Positions 31,585 to 45,086 of a DNA stretch of 64,000 bases are shown here, in pieces. Positions within the stretch are counted from its first letter, which is position 1; every line of letters starts with the position of its first letter. Under the pieces are notes generated by a model, which searched no databases, was not told the DNA's origin, and saw nothing but the letters and a program-made list of their open reading frames with translations. Origin of the DNA: Rhodeus uyekii (Eukaryota > Chordata > Actinopteri > Cypriniformes > Acheilognathidae); NCBI GenBank assembly GCA_037043235.1, contig JAWRVZ010000016.1, positions 3,137,001 through 3,201,000 on the forward strand, given 5' to 3'. Position numbers and translations under genes: made by a program.

Positions 31585-31835
31585 CTGGAGAAGGTGTCAC
31601 TGTGTGTTGCACCGGCCTCGTATCTCCCTGAGGAGCAACGCAAGCATAAAAGGAGTGACGACAGTGAAGGATGAGAGAGAACCAAGGCTGTATTTTACTG
31701 TTTTACTGGTGTTTTGTTTATATTTGTGTGGCAGTTTTCTGTGAGGAGCAGCCGCTTTTATTGTAATTTTGTTTGTTTACATATTGATTAAAGTTGTTAA
31801 CTGTTCACTGGTTCCCGCCTCCACCTTCCCAGAAC
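31585..31835 (+). repeat. retroelement-like 3' fragment
   Basis: It ends ..tgttcactggttcccgcctcc... This matches the inverted sequence at about 46200-46330 (..ccggttcccgcctccttcc.., ..gaggggctgccacc..). They are probably two copies of one LTR or retroposon family; boundaries are not clear. Confidence 0.4.
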
Positions 31836-32399
31836 AACATACACTCTCACTAGAGAATCTCACACTGGAGAACGCAACACATTGCTGTCTTATTCAATCT
31901 TGTATTATGTTAGGATGTGAACATTTGATAAGACAGTTTTAAGAGTATGTAAACATTTGCAAATTGGCCTGTAGTTTTGATGGTGTTTGTATCGAAGTGG
32001 AAATATATTTGTTATTTGGAAGATATTGAATGAATTTTGTACCAAAGCAATGTTCAATACACTAATCCACAGTTTAGCCTTCATACAGTACACTGATGTT
32101 GAAGAGATGAATAGACTGTTGAAGAGTTTTGAAAGTACTGAGAATTGTGTCCTAGCGATTGTAAAAGTAAACTGTAATGTCAATACACAGAGCTACTTTT
32201 ACTACCTAAATCTTCTTTTTAATCTTAAAATATGGAGATACTAGCATAACACACGAGGTTGAACAGAAAGCCACATGATGAATCTAGAGTTCATGAAGTA
32301 GCCTGTTCATAAGACATGGCCAATACTTGTAAACAGACATAAACTTAATTCAATTACAGAAAATGTAATACAAAACACCGTAATGCACATAACTAGCAC

Positions 32400-33584
32400 C
32401 ATTGTTTTTTAAATACATATGATCATATGTTATGTAAATATGTGTCATGCAGGGACTTCTGCAAAGGTTCTTTTACTGTGTGGATTTTTTTTTATACTTT
32501 ACAGTAAGTTCTTTCTGAATTTATAATATATAGTTTTTTCCCCCAAAACAACATAGTTTTTCACAGTATTTCACAGTAAAATTACATATAATGTGATGTC
32601 AAACCATTCTTATTTATATAGTATAAACAGATTTTTACTGTGATATATATATTATTTTTTTTACCGTGAAAATACTTATTTCTTTCAGAATGCATAATAT
32701 ATAGTTTTTTTTATTTCCAATTAAGTTCTATTTCTGTAAAAATGACAAACATCTTTTACAGTGAGTGATGCTTAATGGTACTGACTACATATGTTATTAT
32801 TTCGTAGATATTATGAATCACAGATTTATTGTCACAGTGATGTTAAATTAAAAGTGTTTTTCAGACTATACTGACATTCAAATATATAGTTGACAGCATT
32901 CTTGGGCCAGTTTTCAGAAAACAATGAAGTGATTACTTGTGGTAATTTTGGAGTTTCACCAACAGTTTATTTTCTAATGAATACTGATTTACAGTTATTG
33001 TGGTTAAAGGTACAAGAAAATGGAAGTAGAATTTTGCAATAGTCTCATAGAGGAAATGCAAATGTTTCTTTGGAAATGGGCATTAGAAAAAACAAACAAA
33101 CTAGAAATTACAAGTGTGATATGATCATTTTTGTCGTATAGTTAAGGGGTACTGAGAGGAGATATATCTGTCTGTGATATTTGAAAAGAGTATGATGACT
33201 ATCACATTGTCTGTGTATATAGGGAAGTGGTGACAGAAACTCAGGCATCACCATGTGATGTAACCCCCCCCCCCCCCCATGAAACAGAAAGCAGCATGCT
33301 GAAGGGGATCTCCAGTATCAATTTCTAATCTGCATCTGTGTCTTATAATTCATGTGATGTTTTTAATTGTAAAGAAAGTCCCTAGAACTTTGCAGTGAAT
33401 GTCTGATTTGAAAAACAATGTAAGCATGTATAATATCACAATATACGTCAACAAATCCTTAAATATATCAGATAACTACAAATCGATCAGAACTAACTTT
33501 CTGAACTCTGTTTGCAATGCCTAAGTGTCATTGAATATCAGTTTTATCACTTAAGACCGACATGTGAACTAACCCTCATTAGAG
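32400..33584. other. intergenic, no gene recognised
   Basis: AT-rich with short ttacagtgaa/ttcacagta inverted motifs and a C15 run near 33266-33280. Confidence 0.4.
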
Positions 33585-33757
33585 CAGTGGATCTCAAACT
33601 TTTTGACTCCTAGCCTTCCAGTTGCCATCCCTTCACTCACAATTACTACCCAATAAAATATTTTTGATACTTTTATTTTTAACGTATTTTAATACTTGCC
33701 TGTTCTTATTTTAAACATTTTTAAGTTGTCTTGAGGGCCCCCAATTGAGAACCAGTG
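33585..33757. mobile_element. hAT MITE
   Basis: The ends CAGTGGATCTCAAAC and ..TTGAGAACCAGTG are inverted apart from one change. Flanks cattagag and tgttagag are a diverged 8-bp target duplication. Confidence 0.7.
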
Positions 33758-34842
33758 TGTTAGAGTATTTGTAGAGTATTAGGATATGTTTGCATGACAA
33801 CTATGTACTAAAAATGGAAAAGTTTTCCATTTGCGGTTTTCCCATAGAGACTTCAACATTATCCATTCACACAGATCCGAGAAAATGACAAAAAATGCTG
33901 TATTATTCATGCCATGCCAGTAGTTGGTAGTCACTTTGTACAGAAGCACAACACTCAGGTGCATGACTTCATTGTTTTCACAAATTATTACTATTTAAAT
34001 TAGTAAATTAGTAATATTTAATTGACATGCAGTTGCAAAGTTACATTGATTATTTAGCAGTCTAAAGTGGACCATCAAAATAAAGTGTTACCATTTTACT
34101 GCATTTCCCCCCATAACAATAACAAACAACTTTCTCTTTGCAGTTGTGTTTATTAAGTTATTAAAATGCTCTTAAAATGAACATCCAGACAACCAACAAT
34201 TATTTTTTTAAATCACTGTTTCTCTATAGAGAAATCAGCGATACTTTGATGGATCCTGGAAACCCAAGCCATTTTATGATTATTTGTTGGCCTGAAGAAG
34301 CTGAAAAATCTTAGACAGTTTGAAAATGTTAGGTGTGTTAAACAGATTATTGTGAGAATATCCCATCAGTTGCCCACTGTGCCAAATTTACATTTGCTCT
34401 GTACATTGCGTGTTCATGTCACATGAAATTGTTGTTTCTCATGTAGATATGAGTTCATATTAACGTCATTCCCAAGTCATCTCATGCCAACCAGATTTGA
34501 CACTCATCCAGAAATTAGAATAATGAAAGTTAAATAAGGTCCATATGGCGCTCCTGTGGTTGCAGCATGTCTCAAATCTCCTGTGGTTAATCACAGGTGA
34601 GCTGTACAGAAGGCTCTTTTGTCTTTGTGCATCCCACAGGCGTGTAGAACAATAGAGCAGTGTAACACGGCACATACAAACAGTAGCTTATTCAAGCTTT
34701 TATGTGGATCACAATGTCCAGTGCAACCCGAGTCCAGGCCTACATATCGACCAAGTCTGATTACTCCACGGCCATCTTGTCCATTGCACCAGCAGTCCCA
34801 GAGATATGTTTAAAGTCCAACAGTCCCTCATTTACGATGTTC

Positions 34843-35028
34843 TCAAACCTTAATCCCATGCGAGACTGATTCCAGAAGAGATCTGTACATGTCTGAACGA
34901 AGAAACCTGGGATAGGAATCCCTCTCCATCAGACCAAAGACAATCCTTTGAGCCTCATCGAAACACACTCTAGTTGGAGCTTGGACGTTCTGCTTGATAA
35001 CCTCTCTTGTGACGTGATCGATGTTTAT
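34843..35028 (-). CDS. RGS gene 1, last exon
   Basis: 186 bp including the stop: INIDHVTREVIKQNVQAPTR.., CFDEAQRIVFGLMERD, YPRFLRSDMYRSLL, ending SHGIKV. Confidence 0.93.
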   Translation of the reverse strand: MNIDHVTREVIKQNVQAPTRVCFDEAQRIVFGLMERDSYPRFLRSDMYRSLLESVSHGIKV

Positions 35029-36912
35029 CTGAGGAGAGATTGACGGAGAAGCAGTGAGAAGCATATTGATGTTGCTTGATCTTTCCATCGCTCAATAAAA
35101 CCACAGACAGATCTTCACACTGTGATAGTGTGCTTACCTCTTTGGGAGCTTCTGCCTTGATGTAATGCTCAAAAATCTTCTTGGCCCTTGAGGATAGCCT
35201 GGACGCAGTCCGGATTTTTTTGAAGTCTTCGCAAACTAGCCAAAATTCAATGTTCTCATCGCTGAACTCAGACTTGAGGAAGGTGTGGAATGTTGCCATG
35301 CCATCTACAAGAAACATATCTCAGTATTAATCTGTTGCTCAATGCAAATGCTTCTGTTTTGCGGCAGTGCGACCGCTACTGCGCAACAGTGGTCTCAGTA
35401 ACTTGTTACTAACGCCTAAATCACTGAGAACAACTGAATTTCTTTCGATACAAAATACGAGTATAAAAAATATCAAGTGGCAGCTGCAAAAAAATCAGCT
35501 TTTCTCTGAGCAAATCATTTTATGAGCGATTTTTAAAATGACTTTCAGCCAGCTAGTGTCAATGTGATTGTTCTTTATAATAGATGTTTATCTCTTCTTA
35601 GTAAATTCCTTGGACTCTCTTTAGCCAAAAAAGAAAAGAAAGATAAAACCAAGAAACTTATCTATGCAAATATGATCTCTAATATACAAACCAAAAGACA
35701 AAAGCAGCTTTAGTTTACAAAAAACTATTTGGACATGGAAATATATTCATTTTATTGAACTATTTTTGAAAGACGTCTCTTAGGCTCACCAAGACTGCAT
35801 TTATTTGATCAGAAATACAGTAATATTGTGAAATATTATTTTATTATTTTAATTTCAGTTTTTCAGTATCATTATTCCAGTCTTTAGTGTCACATGATCC
35901 TTCATAAATCATTCTAATATGCTATAAATTGTGTGATACATTTTTACCAGGTTTTGATGGCTAAAAAGTTCAAAAGAATGAAACGGAAATATTTTGTAAC
36001 ATTATAAATGTCTTTACTGTCACTTTTAATAAATTGAATGTGTACTTAAGTAAATAGTAATTTCATTAAAAAAAAATGGTAGTATGGTAGTAATATATAT
36101 ATATTATTATTACTACCATAGTTTGGCATTAAGATTTTGTTTTACACACTTTTCATATATTTTATACACTTTTTTCTTCAGTTGCAATAATACCCAAACG
36201 TTTTACATTTTCATGTGTGGTTTATGTGTCAAAACAGCTTTTGTAACTGAAGCTGCTTTTCTCTTTTGCTTTGCATATTGGCAGTTCCTTGATCCAGCTA
36301 TCTGACCATCTAGAAAATAGTGCAGGTTTTGTTCGCATATGTTTTCCTTGTCCATATACATGACGTCAATGAAATTCACAGTGGAAAAGAAGTGGTTTTG
36401 GATGTGTGATAAAATGCTCTTATGTAATATAAAATTTACTGACATGGTCACACAATGTCAAGCATCTTAGATTCAATACATTACATAACACATGAACTAT
36501 AGGAATATAATTATAAGAATGAATACATGCATATTCTACTTACATTTAGATCTAAGGAGGTTTTCTAATGACTGGGACCACAGCAGGGTCTCACTGGGGT
36601 TCAGTCTGTTTGAATAAAACATAATTAGTGTACATTCAAACACAATCCACAATAATGGATTATAACTGTAGTTTGACAGTAGCTTACTTGTCTGTCAGCA
36701 GGCAACGGAAACGCCACTTGTCTAGTCTCCTGAGGAATGAGAATCGGTTCTGTTAAATTTCTAAGACAAATGCGCCAATTCCATGATATATTCTGTTGTT
36801 ACCACAAACATACACAGATTTTGACAATAAACAACACTTACCGGGTATTTACTGTTTTATCCTCCTGGTTCATGTTCTTTATTTCAGTTGAAGACGACAA
36901 TATGGTTGGCAT
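34843..36912 (-). CDS. R4-family RGS gene (175 aa), five exons
   Basis: This is a regulator of G-protein signalling that speeds GTP hydrolysis by Gi/Gq-type alpha subunits at the plasma membrane. Joined exons (36842-36912, 36688-36729, 36544-36605, 35138-35304, 34843-35028) give one continuous frame of 175 codons plus stop, all with GT-AG sites. The short N-terminus has RRLDKWRFRCLLTDK. The RGS box runs from WSQSLENLLRSKYG through FLKSEFSDENIEFWLVCEDF to NIDHVTREVIKQN and DSYPRFLRSDMY, with the conserved Asn of SDEN and the F-D-E-A-Q helix. Details such as SDENIEFW, SRAKKIFEHYI and MERDSYPRFLRSDMY resemble RGS13 most, then RGS1, but orthology needs a tree. A TATA-like CATAAAAAGG lies about 100 bp upstream (about 37005). 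Confidence 0.9.
35138..35304 (-). CDS. RGS gene 1, exon 4 (RGS box core)
   Basis: 167 bp, acceptor cttgtag, donor gtaagc: GMATFHTFLKSEFSDENIEF.. to KAEAPKE. Confidence 0.93.
36544..36605 (-). CDS. RGS gene 1, exon 3
   Basis: 62 bp, acceptor aaacag, donor gtaagt: LNPSETLLWSQSLENLLRSK. The 62-bp length is the reference for the shorter matching exon in RGS gene 2. Confidence 0.88.
36688..36729 (-). CDS. RGS gene 1, exon 2
   Basis: 42 bp, acceptor cctcag, donor gtaagc: RLDKWRFRCLLTD. Phases 2 to 2. Confidence 0.82.
36842..36912 (-). CDS. RGS gene 1, exon 1 coding part
   Basis: ATG at 36910-36912 opens MPTILSSSTEIKNMNQEDKT.. and ends phase 2 at donor gtaagt. It is preceded by a non-coding leader. 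Confidence 0.75.
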
Positions 36913-37937
36913 CTTAACAAAAAGCTTTTTGTTGCTGATACGTGTTGGTGTGCTGTTGTCCTTCAGTTATTTCAGTTAATAAGAGCGGGATGTTCTCACA
37001 ACCCTTTTTATGCCGTGTTGGCGTCATCAGTTTAGAGTCACTTAACCACAAAAAAAAAAAGAGAGAGGAAGTTTATTGGGGTGACGCTTACTCGCTGAGA
37101 CAGGCGCAAAGGTGTTTCTGTCTATGAAACCAGCTAGAGCAGGTCTGTGCAGATGCAGAGATGCAAATCAGACTGGAAAGTTCATGGACAGATAAGCAAA
37201 TGCTGACTTTTACATCAGATCTTTTTTTTTACAAGCTCTGTGTTTGTATTTAGAATTCAAACAATGGCTGTTCTTTTTTCATATTCAAGTCTTGTTTGCC
37301 TTTTTTCATCATTAATATACTACCGTTTGATGTATTTCATGGAATACAGTCATCTGAACTGATGGCTATAAATGTAATATGTTACCATGTAAAACATGTC
37401 TTAGTTAGATGTATTAAAATGGATATTAAGATATTTTCATAAAATATATTTGTATGTAAAAAATGTGTTTAATGTTCAACAAGGAAAGGGGCCCACAATA
37501 TAGTTTCACAAGACCTCTTAAGACCTCTCAAATGGTAATAGTCTGAATGTAGTTAATAGTTAATGGCCTGAAAGCGCATGTTTTTGAAAACTATGCTGTT
37601 ATCTTCTCCGTGTAAACTGCAAAACCACAAATTTGTGAAAATGGTGATGTCCTGCACGTTGTTCATGTCGTTACGTGTTCAGTCAATAGGCGCATATATT
37701 TATTCTTTACAAAGCGACATCGCCAAATACTGGTCTGGCAGCAGAACACAACGTTTTAAACTTTACATCAGATGTTATGGTAATGTTCCCGGTTCCGGCT
37801 GAGCTAAATTATGCAGCTTAACAATCATTTTACTTGATTTGAATTAAAAAATAACGTATAATGTGTTATGTGTATGCCAGGTTGAAGAGATGTGTTTTCA
37901 GTCTAGATTTAAATGGACTAGTCTATTTAAACTAGAG

Positions 37938-39277
37938 CAGGGGTGCCCAAACTTTTTCCTATGAAGGGCCAAAAATCAAACTTGATTGAGAGCCGTGGGC
38001 CAAAAGTACATTTTGCATCATAAATCAAACTGTATTACATTAAAGTTGCTATGGGTTTATTTATTTCATAATATTTAAAATAAATATAAAACAACTTTAA
38101 TCTGATTAACTAATGCAGTTTTATTTGTAAAGCTTTGCATTTTAATTAACAATTTAAATGGGCAACAATCCCCAAGTGTTCAATGTACAATACAGTTCAG
38201 CGCCAAACACACAATCAATAATAAAACATGTGGTTGCAATGTCAGTGACCTAATGAGAGATATGAAGCTGGTCCTTATTTTTCAGAAGATTGGTCTGTAG
38301 CTGACTAACAGACAAAGACAATATATTACGTAGGTGAGAGTCAGTTATTTGGCTTCTTAGTTTACTCTTGTTCAAGTTCATCAGACTGAAAGTCTGCTCA
38401 CAGAAGTAGGTACAGTAATCCCTCGCCACTTCGCGGTCTCAGTGCATCGCAGATTTTTCAAAAATATTCATCGAAAAATAACAATTCAAAAATACCGCCA
38501 TATCGGCAGCCGTATTGCGGAAAGCAGCGTTGCTTCATCGTGTTGCGAGAGAAACGGTTTCCCAGGATGCCAGACAAAGTGAGAAACTCTCTCAGAGGCT
38601 TTGTACACACCCACGGCACTCAGACAAGACACGTGATTGGTTCCCGGCGTGAGATCGACCAATGAGAGCACGAGTGGCTGTATCCCGTGAGCTGATTGGC
38701 TGATCCTACTTCGCGGATTTTCACCTATCGCGGCGGGTTCCAGTCCACATTAACTGCAATAAACGAGGGATCACTGTACTGCCAAACAGAGACCGTATCA
38801 CTGATGATGAGGGACGTTGCAATCTTTGTTCAGATTGAAGTCCAGCAAGCAGCTCGTGAGCCTTCTGTTTTCGCGCCTCATACTTTGAGAAAGCAACAGA
38901 ATGTTTTGTTTCATAATGACGACTGATATTGTACTCTTAAATCAGCAACAGATTGTTTGCAAACTAGACATGCTGCCTTTGATTTGAATTCTGTGAATAA
39001 AAACTCATCTTCCCCAGCTTTTAAAAAAATATCTTTCGTCTGTGTGCCACTGCCTTGATTTCTCCATTATTGCGTTTAATTTGTTGACGTTTATTGACGT
39101 CATGTGTCGCAAAGCATGCAGTGCTGCACCTTGAATTGCGCATTTACAATACATTTTTTTATTAATTTACATTTATTTTAAACATTTAATTTCAGTTTAC
39201 TCTGTTGTAGTTCTATGATAAAACAAACAAAATTGTTATGTCAAATTAGAAATTACAATCTTTGTCGAAGGTATCTC

Positions 39278-39310
<33 letters not shown>

Positions 39311-39389
39311 GCTCGGACGGTACGGCGGGCCAAATCAAAGGTTACCACGGGCCAACTTTGGCCCGCGGGCCCTAGTTTGGGCATCTCTG
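37938..39389 (-). mobile_element. hAT element with BED and dimerisation-domain remnants
   Basis: The ends CAGGGGTGCCCAAAC and GTTTGGGCATCTCTG are flanked by an identical 8-bp aactagag (37930-37937 and 39390-39397). On the minus strand a BED-finger-like start (LFTEFKSKAACLVCKQSVAD, about 39000) and the hAT C-terminal dimerisation stretch (TYFCEQTFSLMNLNKSKLRS, about 38340-38410) remain. The DDE core between them is gone, and a Tigger-like MITE sits in its place. Confidence 0.88.
38413..38776. mobile_element. pogo/Tigger-like MITE nested in the hAT
   Basis: CAGTAATCCCTCGCC.. and ..CGAGGGATCACTG are flanked by TA on both sides. A related copy lies inverted at about 63325-63607. Confidence 0.85.
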
Positions 39390-40539
39390 AACTAGAGTGT
39401 GTCTGCTTCCTGAACTATATTAGGAAGGCTGTTCCAGAGTTCAAGTGCTAAATAGGAAAAGGATTGACTGCCAGCAGTTGACTTTGATATTCTAGGTATA
39501 AAAAAAACTGGTCTAGGTTTTATAAAAAAGTTTTTGGGACGTTAAGGACTATAATGTGTTAAGAGATCACTCAAGTACTGGGGAGCAAAACCATTCAATG
39601 CTTTGTAAGTACTTTCTGGAGTTTATTAAGCGTGCAGGGCAACCACCCAGTAGAGCATTACAATAATCAAACCTTGAGCTCATGAACGCATGAACCTTTC
39701 CACATTTGTCATTGAGAGCATACATCGTAATTTATATATATTTTTAAGATGGGAGAATACAGTTTTACAGATACTAGAAACGTGGCTTTCAAAAGAAATA
39801 TTGGCATCAAAGAACAAACCCAGGTTTCTAACTGACAATGAAAACTTGACAGAGCAGCCATCGAGTGTTAGGCAGTAGTCTAGATTATTACACGCATAAC
39901 TTTTTGTTGCAGTGTGATTGGCTGATTAGATTAGGTGTCATGTGATATCTTCTAGCTAATCAAAAGTGATTTTATTAAGTGTTTTGCGCTATGCTATGGC
40001 TATCCAAACAAATTGTGAACACACAAAAAAATTGAAATGTTTGGTTACAAGTGTGCACTCATGCCATAACTCTGTCCATTCATAATATCTCATGAATTAT
40101 AGATATTATAGTAGTTAGCTGAGTGGTAACCACATACAAATAGTTAGCTAATTCCTGGAGGTGCAGGGACATTTGCTTGTGGTTCATAAGAAATAAGATT
40201 TAGCAGAAAATCAAGTAAAATTATAAAATGGTCCCAATGCTTAGGGATTTTTGCTGAAGAAAAAAATTTACCGTCTACTGAGGCAAGTCACTGTAACACA
40301 AAAGAAAGCCCCATTCAAGTCAACAGTTTCACTTCCGCTTTGAGACTTGTTTATCTGTACGTCAAATTCATATACTGTATATACTGTATACGATAAGAAA
40401 TTCAGCAGTCTCCAGCATTCCTGTGAGGTGTGAATAATGGATGGATGGATGCAAGTAACTAAAACTTATTAAGACCATCTTAAAATGTATGTAAACTGTA
40501 TTTATGTTTTAGTTCCTTTAGTTACTATACTCTTTGTTT

Positions 40540-40752
40540 GGACCATTCTCTGTTAACTCTAGAGATGGTTGTTAAAAGATCAGCAGTTTCTGAAATACTC
40601 AGGCCAGCCTGTCTGGCACCAATAACCATGCCAAGTAACTTAAATCATCTTTGTTCCTAACTCTGGTGCTCAGTTTGAATTTCAGCAGATAATCTTGTCC
40701 ATGTATACATGCATAAATGCATTGAGTTTCTGCAATATGACTGTCTGATTAG

Positions 40753-40799
<47 letters not shown>

Positions 40800-41080
40800 A
40801 TCTAAAACCTTATTATGTTCTATTAACTGATTTTATACTTCAAATTTCACATCCTTGCTTGTTTTGGTTTCATCATGTATGTTATCATGTATCATTGTCT
40901 GTTTGCTTGTTCATGCTGTTGCATCCTGATTGTATATTTTTGTCAATATTATGTAAATTGTCCATGGGCTCTTGAAAGGCGCTATAGAAATAAAACATAT
41001 TGTTATTACTAATACTGTATTGGTATTTGATAGCAAGCTGTTGAAGAGGTATACCTAATAAACTGGCCAGTGAGTGTATA
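40540..41080. repeat. dispersed teleost repeat, split by (AT)n
   Basis: ..tctagagatggttgtt.., ..cagcagtttctgaaatactc.. and ..tacctaataaactggccag.. belong to a very common fish repeat. The middle is interrupted by an (AT)n run at 40755-40797 and unrelated sequence. The class is not assigned. Confidence 0.5.
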
Positions 41081-41869
41081 CACATACACACAAATTTAGA
41101 GCCATCTGCTACTACTGTAAAACATAAGCTGTATTTCATGAACTACTGACAGATACTGAACATGCTGCAGATATGAACAGTGCATGTTCATATTCAAATC
41201 TCTCTCAAGCAAATAAACAAGCAATTTTCTTGCCTCAATGCCCCTGTTGTACATTACTGGAACAAGCACCATGTTTGCAGCAAAATTGTGTTTGTGTTTA
41301 CATCCTTAATCTATGTCGGTTTAAAAATGCAAAAATTAAGTTGATTAAATTGCAATGAATGAAGCACAACCCACTCAAAAGTCACTTTCATACTGAAAAG
41401 CTTTCCATTGGTCAACAAGATGTGTGACAAACTTAAACCCAGAACAAATCAATGCTGCGGAAATATTTTGCCCTCACATAAAACTCATGATCGCGCAGAT
41501 TCCTATTGAATTGAGTTGATTTCATTGAGTTGATTTTCAAAATTCAATGTGACTGCGCTATAAATGTGGTTAAAGAGACTAAAGGCATAGAAGCAGTTTA
41601 TTTGTGGGACAATGACAACATAACTTTACATAATTAGTTTAATAATTAGGTTCATAAAAATATAGAAAGACCTTAAGTTAAATACTGGACTTCTTTACAT
41701 GAAAATATGCATAGATTGATGAATAATACACATAATCACCAATCATCAACTCAAGACCTAGAGCTTAACGAGACAAGAAACGGGTGAGAACAAATCAGAA
41801 ACAACTAAGGAAGAACTAGAACAAAGTTCCATAACTAGGAAAGTGTGTCCTTGTGCAGCAAACTAGATT

Positions 41870-43075
41870 TCAAACTGAGGGAGGGAGGGAGTGGGGGGGG
41901 GGGGGCCTCTGGAGAGGGATGAGGAGCAGGGAATGGAAGACATCAAGAAGATGATGACTGGAGGAACTATGGAAAAGACAATAGTGAGCCAGAATGGAGA
42001 TGGGAGTAGCCAGAGGATGACCCAGAGCAGAACCATGAAGGCCTATGGTGGAGCTGATGGAGGAAGGCCATGGTGGTGTCTTGAAAAGGCTGGGTAGAAC
42101 CAACCGACTGAGGTAGAGCCAGTGGAGGTGGAGATGGAGATCCAGGCAAAGAACCAAAGAGCTGTTGACCACAGTGGGGCTGCAGGCTGGCATGACTGAG
42201 GTGGGGATGTGGACTTGGCAGGCCGGGGCAGATATACTCGGAGTGAGAACAATGGTGAAGGAGCCTGGCAGGGTCAGAGGGTCGAGGCATAGCTGCTGAC
42301 TCAGAAGTGAGCCCGGCAGAGCTGGAGGGATGACAGTCCATGGTAGAGCTGAGCGAGCGTTGAATCAAGGTGGGTTAGGAGGCTTGAGGCGGAGCTGATG
42401 ACTGTGAAGCCTGATGCAGATTCATGCAGCTGGCTTGGAACTGGGATTATCCAGGGATGACTAACTTGGAACTGGGCTGAACCTGCAGAGATGAAGATGA
42501 CTTGGAACTGAGTGGAAACTGCAGACTGTTGAGACAGTAGAGCAGCAAATATATTCTCCACTTAATCTAATATTAATTCCACAGTAACCCAGCTTTGTTT
42601 ATGCATCTCAGCGATTGGAGTTTGTGCGGGGCTCCAATCCATACCGGTGAACTCCACCAACAGGTCTTCAATAACAGACACTAATTTCAGCACACACACC
42701 TGGACAGACTCTGCGTTGGGCTTAGCCTCTGGGATGAAAGTAGCCTCCGGCGATCATTTTGGCTCTGTTTTGATGGCTGGCTCGGTCTATGAGTCAGTGG
42801 TGGGTTCTGGCTGTTTCTGCAGTGGGTATGGCTGACAGTTGGCTGGGCTCTGGGGCTGGAGTGGGGCTGGCGTTATCCTCATTCGAGAGGCAGATGGTAA
42901 ATTTTGAATCAGCACCTACTCCACAAACTCAACGAATGACCCTCGACTATCTCTTGGGATCCAGGAAGTGGGAAAGGCACAGAAGTTCTAAAAAGTCTCT
43001 CAGGTGGTTGTCTATTTGGCACAGTTTTCCTGCTTTAGGCAGAGCTTGTGGAAAACAGGTAAATCCATAATTTTA
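41870..43075. other. GC-richer repetitive-looking block
   Basis: Composition changes sharply from its AT-rich surroundings, and open frames exist on both strands (for example minus 41967-42368, rich in Ser/His/Pro). The codon patterns are repetitive and show no domain, start context or splice structure I trust. It is probably an old retroelement or degenerate repeat. Confidence 0.3.
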
Positions 43076-44336
43076 CCCCAGCTGTATACAGCCTTGTGTT
43101 CACGATGGCATGTATCAAACAATCCAAAGAAAAGATGTGTGATGCAAATTTGCTGAAATATTATCTGGTTTTTATCTCACTTCCATCTCTGTTACGGCTG
43201 ACCCCTAGCGGTCGTAACAACTTTGATTGAGGAATAAGTGTACGTTTACATGACAACACGTTTTTTCTTTGAATATTTGAAAATTTTGTGTACAGATAAC
43301 AACGTTATCAAAGTGATTGCTCTTCACACAGATTCATGAAAATGACTATAAAAAGCTATATCATGCATGCCAGGCCAGTATTTGGAAACATCAGAATAAG
43401 AATTAGTTGGCAATGTTAGAATTTGGCATTTTAGTTGAAAACTGTGTGATGAAAATGACCTCTAAATCCCTTTATGGACACCATGAGCTTTATGCACAAA
43501 AAGATACATTACACACTAAAGGAAATGGAAAATATTAAAAAGCATAATTTGACCATCCTTTTGAAACCTGCTGTCTTTGAAACAAATGGGACAGTTTGAG
43601 GTTCAAGTAAAATTCTGATGTTCACTCGGAAATCCAATAATATAAATGGTAATTAAATGTTTAGTTTTACACTGCAAATGAATGCAAAATAGAAATATTT
43701 TTAGCAATGTGTGGGTTTTGAACCTTGCAGTACACTTTTCTTGTACACACTATATTTGGGGTACTGATGTTTCCAGTGTGGAAAGGAACAAACAATATAG
43801 TTTGACCTCACACATGGAAACTGATATGTATCTTGAAGTTCATGGCTTTCATGTAAAGGACACCAAGTCCTTAACATGAGACAAAGCTACACATCACACA
43901 GACACCTGAGTCAGTCACCATCACCTTGGTGCTTTAAAATACAAGACAAGATTTTCTTGTAAACCTACAAGCAAGCAACCTATAAGCAAGCATCATTGTT
44001 TGGGAAGTTTTGAAAAGTTTTCATACCTCTCACAGTTTACATCCTAATACTTGCACAGTCATTTCCTCTCATGCACCACTACTTAATCAAGAATGAGAGC
44101 TGTGAAAAGAATGAGTAAAAATGAGAGTGTCACGACAGGAAACTGCCACTGCAACTCCATTTGACATGGAGTTAGACTTACATTATATTTGTGACCTGTT
44201 TGTGCCCTCTTAAATATAATTTACTGTTTATGTGTTGTTAAAAAAAAAAAAAAATTCCATTACTCTATTATCTCAGAATATCTATATGAGAAAATAGAGC
44301 CAGATCTTTGATATTGGTTACCATTTGCATAATTTT

Positions 44337-44470
44337 GTCCATCACATAATGTATCAAACAGTTACACGTGACAGTGTTCTTGCCTAAGGGTACCCATTCC
44401 TGGAAATATTTGTTGTACTTGATGCAAAACAAGAACACTATGTGTGTACAGCACGTGCGTATTTGTGCAC
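44337..44470 (+). repeat. 133-bp direct repeat, left copy
   Basis: It is nearly identical to 46372-46508, in the same orientation, with the DIRS-like relic between the two. Confidence 0.85.
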
Positions 44471-45086
44471 AATTGAGAGCTTCATTATGGTAGTCAGAAG
44501 AGAGAAATATGTAACATTTTCCATTACCATCACAGCTGTAGTGTTAGAAATTTACACAGCAGCATGAATTACTTCCCTTTCAAGAGAACTCTATTCTGCA
44601 TCATAGTGTTGATATAGGGACAGCCAATGACGACCCCATCGATTCTGTCATAATTTACTCTCCCTCACGTCATTCCTAACCCGTAAGACATTAGTTCATC
44701 TTTGGAACACAAACTACAATATTTTTTTATGAAATCTGAGAGATTTCTATCCCTCAATTGACAGTCTGCACAACCACTACTTTGATGCTTCAAACAGATC
44801 ATATAACTAATCCATATGAATTGGGAAATTTAGTCTGCATTGTATGAAGAGATACATTTGTATGAACATATTGAATTTAGGCTTTTATTCACAAATAAAA
44901 AAAACACATTGGTTCTCTACAAGTCGGTCACATTCGACCAAATTAAGATCTTGCTTGAGAGCCCAATCACCTTCGAGCATAAACTAAACACGCCAAGATG
45001 TGAATCAAATTAGATATATAAGGAAGAGCTCGGACGAGCTCACATTCACCTCTTCGCTTCGGATTCGAGCACCATTTACATCCTAG

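Larger units (their letters stand above)
37880..39890 (-). pseudogene. L2-like LINE 3' RT relic, split by a hAT
   Basis: On the minus strand pieces such as VRNLGLFFDANISFESHVSS, VHAFMSSRFDYCNALLGGCP and LEQPS.. are the C-terminal RT region of L2/CR1-type LINEs, with stops and shifts. The downstream continuation at 37880-37937 is separated from the rest by a hAT at 37938-39389. Confidence 0.7.

Noticed and set aside
31585..31835. Second solo LTR
   Set aside because: No matching target duplication or clear TG..CA boundaries; listed only as a retroelement-like fragment.
41870..42561. Overlapping ORFs on both strands, possible gene
   Set aside because: Low-complexity codon content, no domain, no consistent splice sites; kept only as a repetitive-looking block.
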